From contig JAWUVZ010000054.1 in NCBI GenBank assembly GCA_034112105.1, forward strand, positions 1 to 23,123: DNA of 23,123 bases, given 5' to 3'. This DNA is from Glaciecola sp034112105 (GTDB lineage Bacteria > Pseudomonadota > Gammaproteobacteria > Enterobacterales > Alteromonadaceae). Position 1 is the first letter of the stretch, and each line of letters begins with the position of its first letter. The notes beneath the pieces are model-generated. The model worked only from the letters and a program-made list of their open reading frames with translations, had not been told where the DNA came from and did not search any database. The position numbers and the translations under genes are program-made. Below are positions 6,278-14,977 of the stretch, in pieces.

Positions 6278-8551
6278 ATGAATAAGTTAGTTGCTCAAAG
6301 AACCCTCAGAGAAGCTGCCATGCACGCTAAAAATGCCGAGAAAGATGATGAAATTATCGACTTTTCACGGAATCTAAACATTATAAAGCGTGCTAAGTGG
6401 AGTATTTTTGCAATAACAATATGTTGCGTCGTTATAGGTGGGATTATTGCGTCTTATTCCGTTCCCATTTATAAGGCGTCAGTCAAAATATTGGCTGATC
6501 CACAGCGAGCAAATGCGATGGGACAAGAGCAAGACATTACGCCCGCGCTTGTCGGCTTATTTTATCAAACCCAGCATGAAATAATTAGTTCGCGCAAATT
6601 TGCGGAAACAGTGGTGGATAAACTAGAAATGGTTGATAAATACCCACAAAATGGAGAGCACCGCATGCCCGTGCTTACCTTGCTTGAAAGATTTCAGGCA
6701 ATTTTAAGCAAAATAGGGCTGTCGGCGCTTTTCCAAGACGCTAGTTTAAATGCTAAAAATACTGCCATCAGCGAGGCAGGGTTGCGCATGAAACTGGTTG
6801 CTGATGTTCAGGATGATTTAGAGGTAACTGGCGGTAAGCAAAGTCAAATTATTAATATTAGTTATATTTCGCCAGATCCTACAGAGGCCGCCGCTGTGGC
6901 CAATACTATTGCTGAAGCTTATATCCAGTTTGGTTTAGAAACTCGTTTAGATGAAGTAAGAAATACTGAAACATGGTTGAGTGATCAATCGAATCATTTA
7001 AAAATGGCCTTACAAGAGTCTGAAGCGAACCTTAATCAATATCAATTTCAGCAAGGCTTAGTAAACACAGATCAACAGCAAAAATTGTTTAATAGTCAGT
7101 TGCAGTCTTTAAATCTCGAGCTTATTAAGGCGCAAACTCGATTAAGTGCTGCCGAAGAGCAATATTTGGTCGTTAAAAATGTTAAAGCTGATGCTAAAGA
7201 ATTGTATTCATTGAGCCCTGTTTTACAAAACAGCACAACCAGTGACATGGTAAAGCAGCAAGCTAGACTGTCACAGCGGGTTAATGAACTATTTGAACGC
7301 TATGGGGAGAGACATCCTGACATGATTGCGGCACGTTCGGAGTTGAACAGTGCGACTAGTAATCTTGCCGCTGAAGTTAATAAAGTGGTGGAGAATATTG
7401 AAAAAGAGTATCGACTGGCTCAAGTTCAAGTAGCTAATATTGAAAAATTTATTATAAAAAATCGAAATGATTTTCAAGCACTGCAAACTAAAAACTTCTC
7501 TTTGGTCAGTTTGGAACGAGAGGTGGAAAATAATCGACGTATTTATGAAAATTTTCAGCAAAGTTTGTCAGAAGCCAGCAGGATCAGTGAGTACAATCCG
7601 TCAAATGTGCACATCATTGATAATGCAACCGTCTCAGACGAGCCCTTTAAGCCTAATATCAAATTAATATTGTTTTTATCTGCAATATTAGGAGTCATTT
7701 CTGGTATTACTTGGGCCTTCATACGTGAAGCTTTAGATAATACATTTAACACAGCGGACGCGATTGAAGAAAAGTTAAATATTCCATCCCTTGGCATTAC
7801 TTCGGTAGTGAAAAAGAAAAAGCGCAATGTAATACCAGAAACCCAATATTTGCATGATTCACACTCAGTCTTTGCTGACAATATTAATACTATTCGAACA
7901 AGTCTCTTATTCTCAAATATCGACAATCCACCTAAAATTATTTTAGTGACGTCAGCCACAGGTAGCGAGGGTAAATCAACTCTAGCAACTAATCTTGCGA
8001 CTTCATTTAGTAATTTAGGTAAAACATTGTTGCTTGAAGTGGATCTGCACAAACCCAGTATTGCAAAAAGTTTCGGTATCAAATCGAAGGCAGGCTTAAC
8101 TGACATCTTATGCACTCCACTTGGCGGTCAACAAGATATTGTGCACAGCGTAAATGATCAGAAGCTGAGCATCATCGCCTCTGGAAAAATTATTCGTAAT
8201 CCACTTGAATTATTGTCTTCCAATAAATTCGAAGAGCTATTAGCCAGATTCAAGCAACACTATGATTATATTATTCTTGACGGACCGCCTACTTTACCTA
8301 TCAGCGATTCTTGCATATTAGCCAATAAAGTTGACGGTGTCATATTCGCAGTCAAAGCAGAAAGCACCAAAGTGAAAGCTGCAAAAGAAGCAATATCGCG
8401 TCTGCAAAAACTAAATGCCAATGTCATCGGTGCAGTATTGACAACAGCGGACCCGAAGAAAATGAGCTACTACGGAGAACATTTTCAAACAGATGAATAT
8501 TATGGTATCAAACCGGGCAAGGATGACGAGTCATTCCCAGTTGCGGTTTAA
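6278..8551 (+). CDS. Polysaccharide co-polymerase / BY-kinase (Wzc/VpsO-like)
   Basis: The 757-residue protein has the full Wzc plan: N-terminal Wzz domain with a membrane helix (about 40-62), a long periplasmic coiled-coil region (about 230-430), a second membrane helix (about 466-485) and a cytoplasmic tyrosine-kinase domain. The kinase shows Walker A GSEGKST (562-568), a Walker A' variant LLEVDLHKP with E587 and D589, and Walker B ILDGPP (D668). The tail is rich in tyrosine (MSYYGEHF, DEYYGI), the autophosphorylation cluster. The family controls chain length and export by cycles of Tyr phosphorylation. Glu replaces the first Asp of Walker A' and His the usual Arg. The next gene supplies a matching phosphatase 6 bp downstream. 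Assignment is secure. Confidence 0.93.
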   Translation: MNKLVAQRTLREAAMHAKNAEKDDEIIDFSRNLNIIKRAKWSIFAITICCVVIGGIIASYSVPIYKASVKILADPQRANAMGQEQDITPALVGLFYQTQHEIISSRKFAETVVDKLEMVDKYPQNGEHRMPVLTLLERFQAILSKIGLSALFQDASLNAKNTAISEAGLRMKLVADVQDDLEVTGGKQSQIINISYISPDPTEAAAVANTIAEAYIQFGLETRLDEVRNTETWLSDQSNHLKMALQESEANLNQYQFQQGLVNTDQQQKLFNSQLQSLNLELIKAQTRLSAAEEQYLVVKNVKADAKELYSLSPVLQNSTTSDMVKQQARLSQRVNELFERYGERHPDMIAARSELNSATSNLAAEVNKVVENIEKEYRLAQVQVANIEKFIIKNRNDFQALQTKNFSLVSLEREVENNRRIYENFQQSLSEASRISEYNPSNVHIIDNATVSDEPFKPNIKLILFLSAILGVISGITWAFIREALDNTFNTADAIEEKLNIPSLGITSVVKKKKRNVIPETQYLHDSHSVFADNINTIRTSLLFSNIDNPPKIILVTSATGSEGKSTLATNLATSFSNLGKTLLLEVDLHKPSIAKSFGIKSKAGLTDILCTPLGGQQDIVHSVNDQKLSIIASGKIIRNPLELLSSNKFEELLARFKQHYDYIILDGPPTLPISDSCILANKVDGVIFAVKAESTKVKAAKEAISRLQKLNANVIGAVLTTADPKKMSYYGEHFQTDEYYGIKPGKDDESFPVAV

Positions 8552-8557
8552 TATAAG

Positions 8558-9286
8558 ATGATAGATATACATAGTCATATATTACCAGGTATTGATGACG
8601 GTGCTCGTAACTTATCAGAAGCGCTGACAATGCTACAAATGGCGGTTGACTCAGGGGTCACCACACAAGTATTAACACCGCATATTGATCGGGCGAGATA
8701 CGGCAACAATCGGGATAATTTAGTGCAAAGTTTTATGTGCTTTAAAGAGCACGTGGATGCTAAAAATTTGCCGATTAAGCTACTGTTGGCTGCGGAACTG
8801 CGTATTGCCCCAGAAATTATGCGAATGGTAATGACCGATGAAGTTCCATGCTTGGGAACCTATCAGGGCCAAAAAACGTTTTTATTGGAATTTCCACGGG
8901 GTGACATACCATTTGGAAGTGAAAATTTAGTGAAGTGGTTATTAGCCAGAGATTATCTACCCATAATTGTCCATCCTGAGCGCAATAGTCACTTTTTAGC
9001 AAAGAGAAACAAGCTACAAGTTTTTGTTGATCTTGGCTGTCATTTACAAATTACTGCGTGCAGTTTAACAGGTAAGTTCGGTGCTGCAGTGCAGTGCATG
9101 GCGGAGCAATTATTAGTCGCCAGACAGGTCAGCGCTATCGCCTCAGACTGCCACAATACGAAAGGCAGATCTCCGGATTTAGCGCAAGGATTTGAACGTG
9201 CCTTAAGCATATTAAGCAAGCATGAAGCGGAAGATTTGGTGACATTGATGCCAAATGCGCTTACCCATGGAAATGCGTTTATTTGA
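8558..9286 (+). CDS. PHP-domain protein-tyrosine phosphatase (CpsB/YwqE type)
   Basis: This 242-residue enzyme has all metal-binding landmarks of the CpsB/YwqE branch of the PHP superfamily: H5 and H7 in DIHSHILPGIDDG, H42 in TPHIDRARYGN, E80 in AAELRI, H139 in IIVHPERN, and D197/H199 in ASDCHNTKGR. Such enzymes are Mn-dependent phosphatases that remove phosphate from the tyrosine tail of BY-kinases. It begins 6 bp after the Wzc-like gene without a strong ribosome-binding site, so translation is probably coupled. This fits a dedicated kinase/phosphatase pair. It replaces the low-molecular-weight phosphatase Wzb that usually partners Wzc in enteric bacteria. The reaction is inferred from family membership and gene order. 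Confidence 0.9.
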   Translation: MIDIHSHILPGIDDGARNLSEALTMLQMAVDSGVTTQVLTPHIDRARYGNNRDNLVQSFMCFKEHVDAKNLPIKLLLAAELRIAPEIMRMVMTDEVPCLGTYQGQKTFLLEFPRGDIPFGSENLVKWLLARDYLPIIVHPERNSHFLAKRNKLQVFVDLGCHLQITACSLTGKFGAAVQCMAEQLLVARQVSAIASDCHNTKGRSPDLAQGFERALSILSKHEAEDLVTLMPNALTHGNAFI

Positions 9287-9316
9287 TCGTGGGGTAGGGA
9301 ATTCTAGTTTTAGGTC

Positions 9317-9331
9317 AAACATTAAATGTTT
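9317..9331. other. Short palindrome AAACAT-TAA-ATGTTT
   Basis: A 6-bp inverted repeat with a 3-nt centre lies in the 129-bp gap before the phosphatase-superfamily gene. It could be an operator or a chance AT-rich palindrome. It differs from the TTGAT-N4-ATCAA sites elsewhere in the locus. Confidence 0.2.
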
Positions 9332-9415
9332 CGTTTTAAATTAAATTGATCTGAGTATGTAACTATAAGGCTGAAATGATTTGGGAAGCGAGTTTAATTT
9401 AAGAGGTGATTACAA

Positions 9416-11008
9416 ATGACGTCAGGCAGAGTATTTCTTATTGGTTTAGATGCTGCTGATAAAGATTTGGTTGAACAATGGGCCGCAGCGGGCTATATGC
9501 CTAATTTCAGTAAGTTGCTAAAAGAATCATTATATGGAGATGTAGACACGCCCAAAGGATTTGAAGCAGGAAGTGTTTGGCCAAGTTTTTATTTCGGTCT
9601 TAAGCCAGGTCGAATGGGCCAATATGATGGTGCCAGGCACTTTGACTCAGCTGATTATGAACACAAGTCTTATCAGCCAGAGGAAGACTCAACTCCTCCT
9701 ATTTGGACTTCATTAAGTCAGGCTGGCAAGCGTTGTGCGGTGATTGATGCACCCTATAATTATCCTATCGACAGCATTAATGGTATTAAAGTTGTTGATC
9801 GAGCCGGCCACGTGCCTGCTGGCGGGGGTAACTTACTGCATCTGCGCACGCATCCCTCAGACCTTGCTAAGCAGATTGAAGAGCGCTTTGGACCTGATCC
9901 TGCTGGCGGCAGGTCAAGTGACTTTTTCGCGATGGATACGCTAACAGATATAAATTCTTTTCGGCGCATATATTGTGAACGAATAGCAAAGAAAACTGAC
10001 ATGATTTTGCATTTATGGCAACAGGAGCCGTGGGACTTTTTTATGTCGGTGTATACCGAGGCACATTGTGCCGGTCATCGCTGCTGGCATTTGCACGATA
10101 ATAAACATGACTTGTATGACGCAAAGTTAGTGGAAGTAGCAGGCAACCCATTACGTGATATTTATATTGCGTTAGATACAGCGATCGGGCGCCTATTGTC
10201 AGAAGTTAACAGTAGTGCAAGAATAATTTTGTATTTAAGCCATGGAATGGGTCCCCGCCACTCCGCGACTCGTGTGTTGGACCGTATGCTTGCGCGTTTA
10301 GATAATAAGCCGATTGCTAAGAGGGCAAGCTTTTTCATGGACTTAGGTCGAAAAATTTGGCGGGTCATCCCGGAAAATATGAGAAACCCCTTTTTAACCG
10401 TCAGAAAAAGACTAACCAATGACGGGTTTCAGCCAGATCGCGCGGGCCGCCGTTTCTTTGAAGTCTATGCAAATGATCGCACTGCTGGTATTCGGATTAA
10501 TCTTAAAGGCAGAGAGGCACAAGGAATTGTCTCTGAGAAGGATTATGAGGCCTTATGCGCTGAGTTAATTGGAGAAATGTATAAACTCAAAAATCCAGAG
10601 TCTGGCGAACTTGCCGTGCAAGAAGTGGTTCGAGTACGAGATTTTTATTCAGGTCAATTTTTTGAGGATTTGCCAGACCTATTAGTAACCTGGAATCGGG
10701 CATCCCCAATTAACTTTCTCGAATCAGCAAAGGTGGGTATTGTAGACTCCCTAGGAATTGATATGAAGACCCGAACCGGTGATCATAGAATCAAAGGTCG
10801 GTTTTTTGCGCTGGCTGACGATTGGCAAAAACAAAAATTGTCGTACAACGTAAAAACGGAAGATTTTGCGCCTACAATCGCAAGCTTACTTTCTGTAAAG
10901 TTGGATCAAACCGATGGACAGGTTATCAGCGTATTGTTAAACGAAAATAATAATTCCTGCAGTGAAAAGTTTGACAACTTATACTTTATCAACCAGGGAT
11001 TGAGCTGA
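9416..11008 (+). CDS. Alkaline-phosphatase-superfamily (type I phosphodiesterase-like) enzyme
   Basis: This 530-residue protein starts RVFLIGLDAADKDLVEQW with D12 in the usual first metal-ligand position, followed by GSVWPSFYFGLKPGRMGQYD (52-71), which aligns with the region holding the nucleophile. Further conserved elements are YTEAHCAGH, LSHGMGPRHSAT with H276, and TGDHRIKGRFFAL with H457. These are hallmarks of the phosphodiesterase/nucleotide-pyrophosphatase group. The usual SDHG motif reads LSHG, so the typical Asp is missing beside H276. There is no signal peptide, so it is probably cytoplasmic. A strong AGAGGTGA precedes ATG 9416. It shares one base with the next gene (TGATG). Its substrate is unknown: a sugar nucleotide, lipid-linked intermediate or polymer substituent is possible. 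Confidence 0.75.
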   Translation: MTSGRVFLIGLDAADKDLVEQWAAAGYMPNFSKLLKESLYGDVDTPKGFEAGSVWPSFYFGLKPGRMGQYDGARHFDSADYEHKSYQPEEDSTPPIWTSLSQAGKRCAVIDAPYNYPIDSINGIKVVDRAGHVPAGGGNLLHLRTHPSDLAKQIEERFGPDPAGGRSSDFFAMDTLTDINSFRRIYCERIAKKTDMILHLWQQEPWDFFMSVYTEAHCAGHRCWHLHDNKHDLYDAKLVEVAGNPLRDIYIALDTAIGRLLSEVNSSARIILYLSHGMGPRHSATRVLDRMLARLDNKPIAKRASFFMDLGRKIWRVIPENMRNPFLTVRKRLTNDGFQPDRAGRRFFEVYANDRTAGIRINLKGREAQGIVSEKDYEALCAELIGEMYKLKNPESGELAVQEVVRVRDFYSGQFFEDLPDLLVTWNRASPINFLESAKVGIVDSLGIDMKTRTGDHRIKGRFFALADDWQKQKLSYNVKTEDFAPTIASLLSVKLDQTDGQVISVLLNENNNSCSEKFDNLYFINQGLS

Positions 11009-12096
11009 TGACTGGTCCATTAGTCTCGGTCATCATCCCTGCTTTTAATGCAGAAGCTTATCTGGAAAAAGCAGTTCAATCTGTCCTTCAGCAGAGTCTT
11101 AGTGATCTTGAAGTTATCATAGTTGATGATGGTTCAACAGATGACACGATGAGTGTTATCTTGTCATTGGAGGCAGCAGACCGCCGTGTCCGTTACTTTT
11201 GTTGTAGCGTGAATAGTGGGCCGGGCTATGCCCGAAATATAGGTATCGTTAATTCTCTCGGTGAATGGCTGACGATATTGGACGCGGACGATTGGTACGA
11301 TACCCAAAGACTCGAGAAGTTAATAGCAGCAGTCGATGCTGCTGGCTTAGACCTTGCCGCTGATAATCAACGGTTCATAGCAGGTAAAAGTGAAAAATGT
11401 AAAAATTTACTGACTACAGATGCTAGCAATAAGGTTGAATCGCTGACTATTTATGACTACTTTGATGGTGACCGAATTAGCCGAAGTTCTCGAAACCTCG
11501 GGCTATTGAAGCCTATGATTCGAAATAAACTACTAAAACGCCATAAAATTCGCTATGAGCAGCGCAAAGGAGTCACTTTTGGCGAAGACTTTTATTTTTT
11601 ACTGGAATGTATAAAGCATGCAAAGCGCATGGCCTATATAACTGAGCCTCTTTATAATTATCGTATTGACGCAGCGCAAAGTTTAACTGCCCGCCTTAAC
11701 ATAGATGGCTTAATTGCATGGAAAGAAATGCATGAGCGCTATATAGCCCTTTTCAATCCTAAATTGGAAGTCAAAGAGTTAGAGCTAATGCAAAAGCGTG
11801 GCTTGGCAATTGAGTTGTATATCAACCTTAGGAGATTAGTTGAGCCACTCAAACAAGGGCGTTATCGCGACTTTTTGAGACAAGTTAGGCTTAATCCGAC
11901 GAGTGCGTTAACTTTGTTAGTAAAAAACTTAAGCAAGGATCCGAGTGCGATCGTTTTGCTGTTGAGATACTTGTTTTTGAATACTATACAAAAAGGCAGA
12001 GACCTATTTACCCGTTTTTTGAAACCATTTAATACCCAGCGTATAAGGTTTGGAAATAAAGATTTAGATGCTCACTCAGGTAACGAAAAAAAATAA
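11008..12096 (+). CDS. Family 2 glycosyltransferase
   Basis: The N-terminal GT-A domain has the classic GT2 features: VSVIIPAFNAEAYLEKAV (6-23), VDDGSTDDT (39-47), GPGYARNIGI (71-80) and the metal-binding DADD (92-95). FGEDFYFLLE and PLYNYRID further on match the acceptor-side segment of EPS-type GT2 enzymes. The protein transfers a sugar from a nucleotide donor to a lipid-linked repeat unit at the cytoplasmic face of the membrane. Donor and linkage cannot be read. It overlaps the upstream gene by one base and is the last gene of the plus-strand operon, converging on gmm. The C-terminal 80 residues are basic, as expected for peripheral membrane binding. Confidence 0.88.
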   Translation: MTGPLVSVIIPAFNAEAYLEKAVQSVLQQSLSDLEVIIVDDGSTDDTMSVILSLEAADRRVRYFCCSVNSGPGYARNIGIVNSLGEWLTILDADDWYDTQRLEKLIAAVDAAGLDLAADNQRFIAGKSEKCKNLLTTDASNKVESLTIYDYFDGDRISRSSRNLGLLKPMIRNKLLKRHKIRYEQRKGVTFGEDFYFLLECIKHAKRMAYITEPLYNYRIDAAQSLTARLNIDGLIAWKEMHERYIALFNPKLEVKELELMQKRGLAIELYINLRRLVEPLKQGRYRDFLRQVRLNPTSALTLLVKNLSKDPSAIVLLLRYLFLNTIQKGRDLFTRFLKPFNTQRIRFGNKDLDAHSGNEKK

Positions 12097-12107
12097 GATC
12101 TTCAACG

Positions 12108-12124
12108 ATATTTTTGAAAAATAT
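12108..12124. terminator. Weak bidirectional terminator candidate between convergent operons
   Basis: ATATTTTT, one G, then AAAAATAT form an AT-only inverted repeat just after the last plus-strand gene and 80 bp from the end of gmm on the other strand. The position is right for a shared terminator, but the stem has no GC pairs, so strength is doubtful. I see no better hairpin in the 109-bp gap. Confidence 0.3.
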
Positions 12125-12205
12125 TTGCAAATTCAGGTCACCTAAAAATATGTTAGATAAGGTTATATCAGTTGTTTGTAAAAAAGTATTCTAAACAGAG
12201 TCTGA

Positions 12206-12661
12206 TTACCTAAGGTAGTTTTTAGTGTGTTCATGTACACAATCATCCGTTAACAAAGTGTCTATATCGAACCACTGGTATTTTTCGTGTTGTATACCCA
12301 AAGGGAGGGACTTTATCTCTAAGTTGGTCATTAACTCATATGCTAAAGCGACATAATGCGTCGAGAAAGCATTACCATAGATGTTATCGGTGTAAAAGTG
12401 ATCAAAGGGTCCAAGCAGCCGTGCGTGATGTATTTCAAATGTGTGGCCCAGTTCTGCTGCGGTTAAACGTTGAAACGCTGTAGCTATGGATTCATCTTTT
12501 GATATTCGCCCACCCGGCACAAACCAACGGTTTTGTGCCGGCCGATTCAGTCTTCGCCCAAGCAAGACTTGTCCTAATCGATTTTTAACTAGCAAATCAA
12601 TCGACACTAAAGGCGTATTCTGAATAATATCAGAGAAGGCTTGCTCACTTAAAAACTTCAT
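12206..12661 (-). CDS. gmm: GDP-mannose mannosyl hydrolase (Nudix)
   Basis: This 151-residue protein follows E. coli Gmm closely: PLVSIDLLVKN, GRRLNRPAQNRWFVPGG, the modified Nudix box GGRISKDESIATAFQRLTAAEL (50-71) and the HFYTDN/FSTHYVALAYEL segment. Gmm hydrolyses GDP-mannose (and GDP-glucose) to GDP and the sugar by substitution at the sugar carbon. That reaction explains its shortened Nudix box, which lacks one glutamate of the usual REUXEE. It probably tunes the GDP-mannose pool feeding GDP-fucose. GAGGA lies 5 nt before the ATG. It is the last gene of the gmd-fcl-gmm group, as in colanic acid clusters where gmd, fcl and gmm are adjacent. Confidence 0.92.
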   Translation of the reverse strand: MKFLSEQAFSDIIQNTPLVSIDLLVKNRLGQVLLGRRLNRPAQNRWFVPGGRISKDESIATAFQRLTAAELGHTFEIHHARLLGPFDHFYTDNIYGNAFSTHYVALAYELMTNLEIKSLPLGIQHEKYQWFDIDTLLTDDCVHEHTKNYLR

Positions 12662-12744
12662 AAATCCTCATTAAGTTTGTTTGTGTTTTTGAATTCAATG
12701 TCCTCATGTTCTTTTATAAAGTAAGGTTTAAACATCCATATTTG

Positions 12745-13707
12745 TTATGACGCTCTGAAATCGCTCTGTTGCTGTAAAAACCATTGATAAGTGTTTTTTA
12801 AACCTTGCTCAAGACTGATTGAATACTCCCAACCTAAATTCTTCAAGCGTGATACATCCATCAATTTTCTTGGGGCACCATCCGGTTTAGTGTGATCAAA
12901 CAAAACATTGCCCTTAAAACCGATTACTTTGGTTAGCGTTTCAACCAATTCATGAATAGTGCAATCGAGCCCAGTACCAACATTAATATGGCTAAGCATT
13001 TCTTGCGTGTTAGCAGCGTAGCTTGACGGATCAAGCTGCATAACATAAATAGACGCTGCGGCCATATCATCAACATGTAAAAATTCGCGCTTTGGTTTTC
13101 CTGAACCCCATACAACTACTTCGGGCGCCTGAGCTAATTTCGCTTCATGAAAACGCCTAATCAGCGCTGGAATTACATGAGAATTTTGCGGATGAAAGTT
13201 ATCATTAGGGCCATATAGATTAGTTGGCATTACGGAGCGATAATTACGACCATATTGTCGGTTATATGACTCGCATAAACTAATCCCTGCAATTTTTGCA
13301 ATTGCATACGGCTCATTAGTCGGCTCAAGAGGACCTGTTAGTAAGGCTGATTCTTGCATAGGTTGCTCAGCCAGTTTAGGATAGATACAGGACGATCCTA
13401 AGAATAATAAATCTTGCACATCGGCTAAATGCGCAGCATGTATGATATTGCACTGTAGCATCAAGTTTTGATAAATAAAGTCAGCGGGATAGGTACTGTT
13501 AGCGATGATCCCACCCACTTTTGCTGCGGCTAAATATACTTGGTCGATATTTTCAGATTTGAAAAATGCATGAACATCTTGTTGATTGAGTAAGTCTAGC
13601 TCATTCCGTGAACGCAATACCAGCTCAATGCCTGGCTGAGTATTCAATTGACGAACAATAGCAGAACCAACCATGCCGTTATGACCTGCAACAAATATTC
13701 GCCTCAT
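12745..13707 (-). CDS. fcl: GDP-L-fucose synthase
   Basis: This 320-residue extended short-chain dehydrogenase converts GDP-4-keto-6-deoxy-D-mannose to GDP-L-fucose by 3,5-epimerisation and NADPH-dependent reduction. Visible features are the nucleotide-binding AGHNGMVGSA (G8, G11, G14), the catalytic S106-C107 in LGSSCIYPK, and Y134/K138 in NEPYAIAK. MPTNLYGPNDNF and WGSGKPKREFLHVDD are also typical of the family. AGGGA lies 7 nt before the ATG. It follows gmd by 101 bp on the same strand. The gap holds an imperfect ATATCAA/TTGATAT repeat (13761-13786) of doubtful meaning. Length and motifs are complete, so the enzyme should be active. Confidence 0.95.
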   Translation of the reverse strand: MRRIFVAGHNGMVGSAIVRQLNTQPGIELVLRSRNELDLLNQQDVHAFFKSENIDQVYLAAAKVGGIIANSTYPADFIYQNLMLQCNIIHAAHLADVQDLLFLGSSCIYPKLAEQPMQESALLTGPLEPTNEPYAIAKIAGISLCESYNRQYGRNYRSVMPTNLYGPNDNFHPQNSHVIPALIRRFHEAKLAQAPEVVVWGSGKPKREFLHVDDMAAASIYVMQLDPSSYAANTQEMLSHINVGTGLDCTIHELVETLTKVIGFKGNVLFDHTKPDGAPRKLMDVSRLKNLGWEYSISLEQGLKNTYQWFLQQQSDFRAS

Positions 13708-13808
13708 AAATATTTCCCTTTATTAAATGTCACAATTGGATGCTCCTTTTTATAATTATCATATCAAACCTATTAAAACTTGATATTCTAGTTTAGCTTC
13801 AGCTGCCT

Positions 13809-14924
13809 CTACTCTCGAGAAACGTTTATATGGTAACCATTGCCTTTTAATAGACTATGCTGCTTAGCTTTGCTTAAATCATTCGCAACCATTTCTGAAC
13901 ACATTTCTTCTACCGTAATTTCGGGTATCCATCCCAACTTTTCCTTTGCTTTACTTGGGTCGCCCAATAAGGTTTCAACCTCAGCCGGACGGAAGTAGCG
14001 CGGATCAACTTTAACGACGACGTCCCCAACCTTGGCACTTTGATTGATGTCACCATGTATGGCAACAACGGTAGCAATTTCATCAACACCATTGCCTGAA
14101 AAAGCCAGAGTAAGCCCTAGTTCTTTTGCCGTTAAACACACAAATTCTCTTACCGAAATTTGTTTACCTGTCGCTATAACAAAATCCTCTGCGATCTCTT
14201 GCTGCAGCATCATCCATTGCATACGCACATAGTCCTTTGCATGTCCCCAGTCACGCAGTGCATCCATATTTCCTAAATATAAGCAGGTCTGCAAACCCTG
14301 AGAAATATTTGATAAAGCTCGAGTAATCTTGCGCGTTACAAAAGTTTCGCCTCGACGCGGAGATTCGTGGTTAAACAAAATGCCATTACAGGCATACATA
14401 CCATATGATTCACGATAATTAACGGTGATCCAATAGGCATACAGCTTTGCCACAGCATAAGGTGAGCGCGGATAAAATGGCGTGGTTTCTTTTTGCGGTG
14501 TTTCGCACACTTCCCCATATAATTCTGAAGTAGAAGCCTGATAAAAACGTGTTTTTTTCTCAAATCCTAAAAAGCGAATTGCCTCCAAAATACGCAAGGT
14601 GCCTAGTGCGTCGGTATCAGCCGTGTATTCAGGCGCCTCAAAGGATACTGCTACGTGAGATTGGGCACCTAAATTATAGACTTCATCAGGTTCTACTGCA
14701 CGGATAATTCGAGTAAGATTTGATGTATCAGTAAGGTCGCCATAGTGCAGAAAAAAGCGTGAATTCTCTTCATGCGGATCTTGATAAATACCATCAATAC
14801 GTTCTGTATTTAAAGATGAAGCACGCCGTTTAATTCCGTGCACTTCATAACCCTTCTCGAGTAAAAACTCAGCCAGATATGATCCGTCTTGACCGGTAAC
14901 GCCGGTTATCAGTGCTTTTTTCAT
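13809..14924 (-). CDS. gmd: GDP-mannose 4,6-dehydratase
   Basis: Gmd converts GDP-D-mannose to GDP-4-keto-6-deoxy-D-mannose, the first step to GDP-L-fucose. With the start at 14924 the protein has 371 residues, the family length, and begins MKKALITGVTGQDGSYLAEF (NADP-binding GVTGQDG, 8-14). It also contains NLGAQSHVAVSF, the catalytic STSELYGE (S131-E134), Y156/K160 in SPYAVAK, and ESPRRGETFVTRKI. GGGAC lies just upstream of this ATG. An in-frame extension to 15026 would add 34 residues without family similarity and overlap the acetyltransferase gene, so I reject it. The required GDP-mannose must come from manB/manC elsewhere in the genome. Confidence 0.96.
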   Translation of the reverse strand: MKKALITGVTGQDGSYLAEFLLEKGYEVHGIKRRASSLNTERIDGIYQDPHEENSRFFLHYGDLTDTSNLTRIIRAVEPDEVYNLGAQSHVAVSFEAPEYTADTDALGTLRILEAIRFLGFEKKTRFYQASTSELYGEVCETPQKETTPFYPRSPYAVAKLYAYWITVNYRESYGMYACNGILFNHESPRRGETFVTRKITRALSNISQGLQTCLYLGNMDALRDWGHAKDYVRMQWMMLQQEIAEDFVIATGKQISVREFVCLTAKELGLTLAFSGNGVDEIATVVAIHGDINQSAKVGDVVVKVDPRYFRPAEVETLLGDPSKAKEKLGWIPEITVEEMCSEMVANDLSKAKQHSLLKGNGYHINVSRE

Positions 14925-14952
14925 AATAGTCCCTAATTTTTTTATTTGAATT

Positions 14953-14975
14953 ATTTTCTCTCTGCTAGAGAAAAT
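14953..14975 (-). other. Hairpin just after the acetyltransferase stop
   Basis: ATTTTCTC and GAGAAAAT form a perfect 8-bp stem around a 7-nt loop, two bases beyond the wcaF-like stop codon and about 30 bases before the gmd start on the minus strand. No run of T follows. A partial terminator or RNA-processing site that sets gmd level relative to the transferases is possible. Confidence 0.4.
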
Positions 14976-14977
14976 CG

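Noticed and set aside
7555..8115. Minus-strand ORF of 186 codons inside the Wzc-like gene
   Set aside because: It lies wholly opposite a well-supported kinase gene and has no recognisable domain.
13761..13786. ATATCAA-N12-TTGATAT repeat between gmd and fcl
   Set aside because: The spacing does not fit the TTGAT-N4-ATCAA operators, the arm orientation is reversed, and it lies inside an apparent operon; probably chance in AT-rich DNA.
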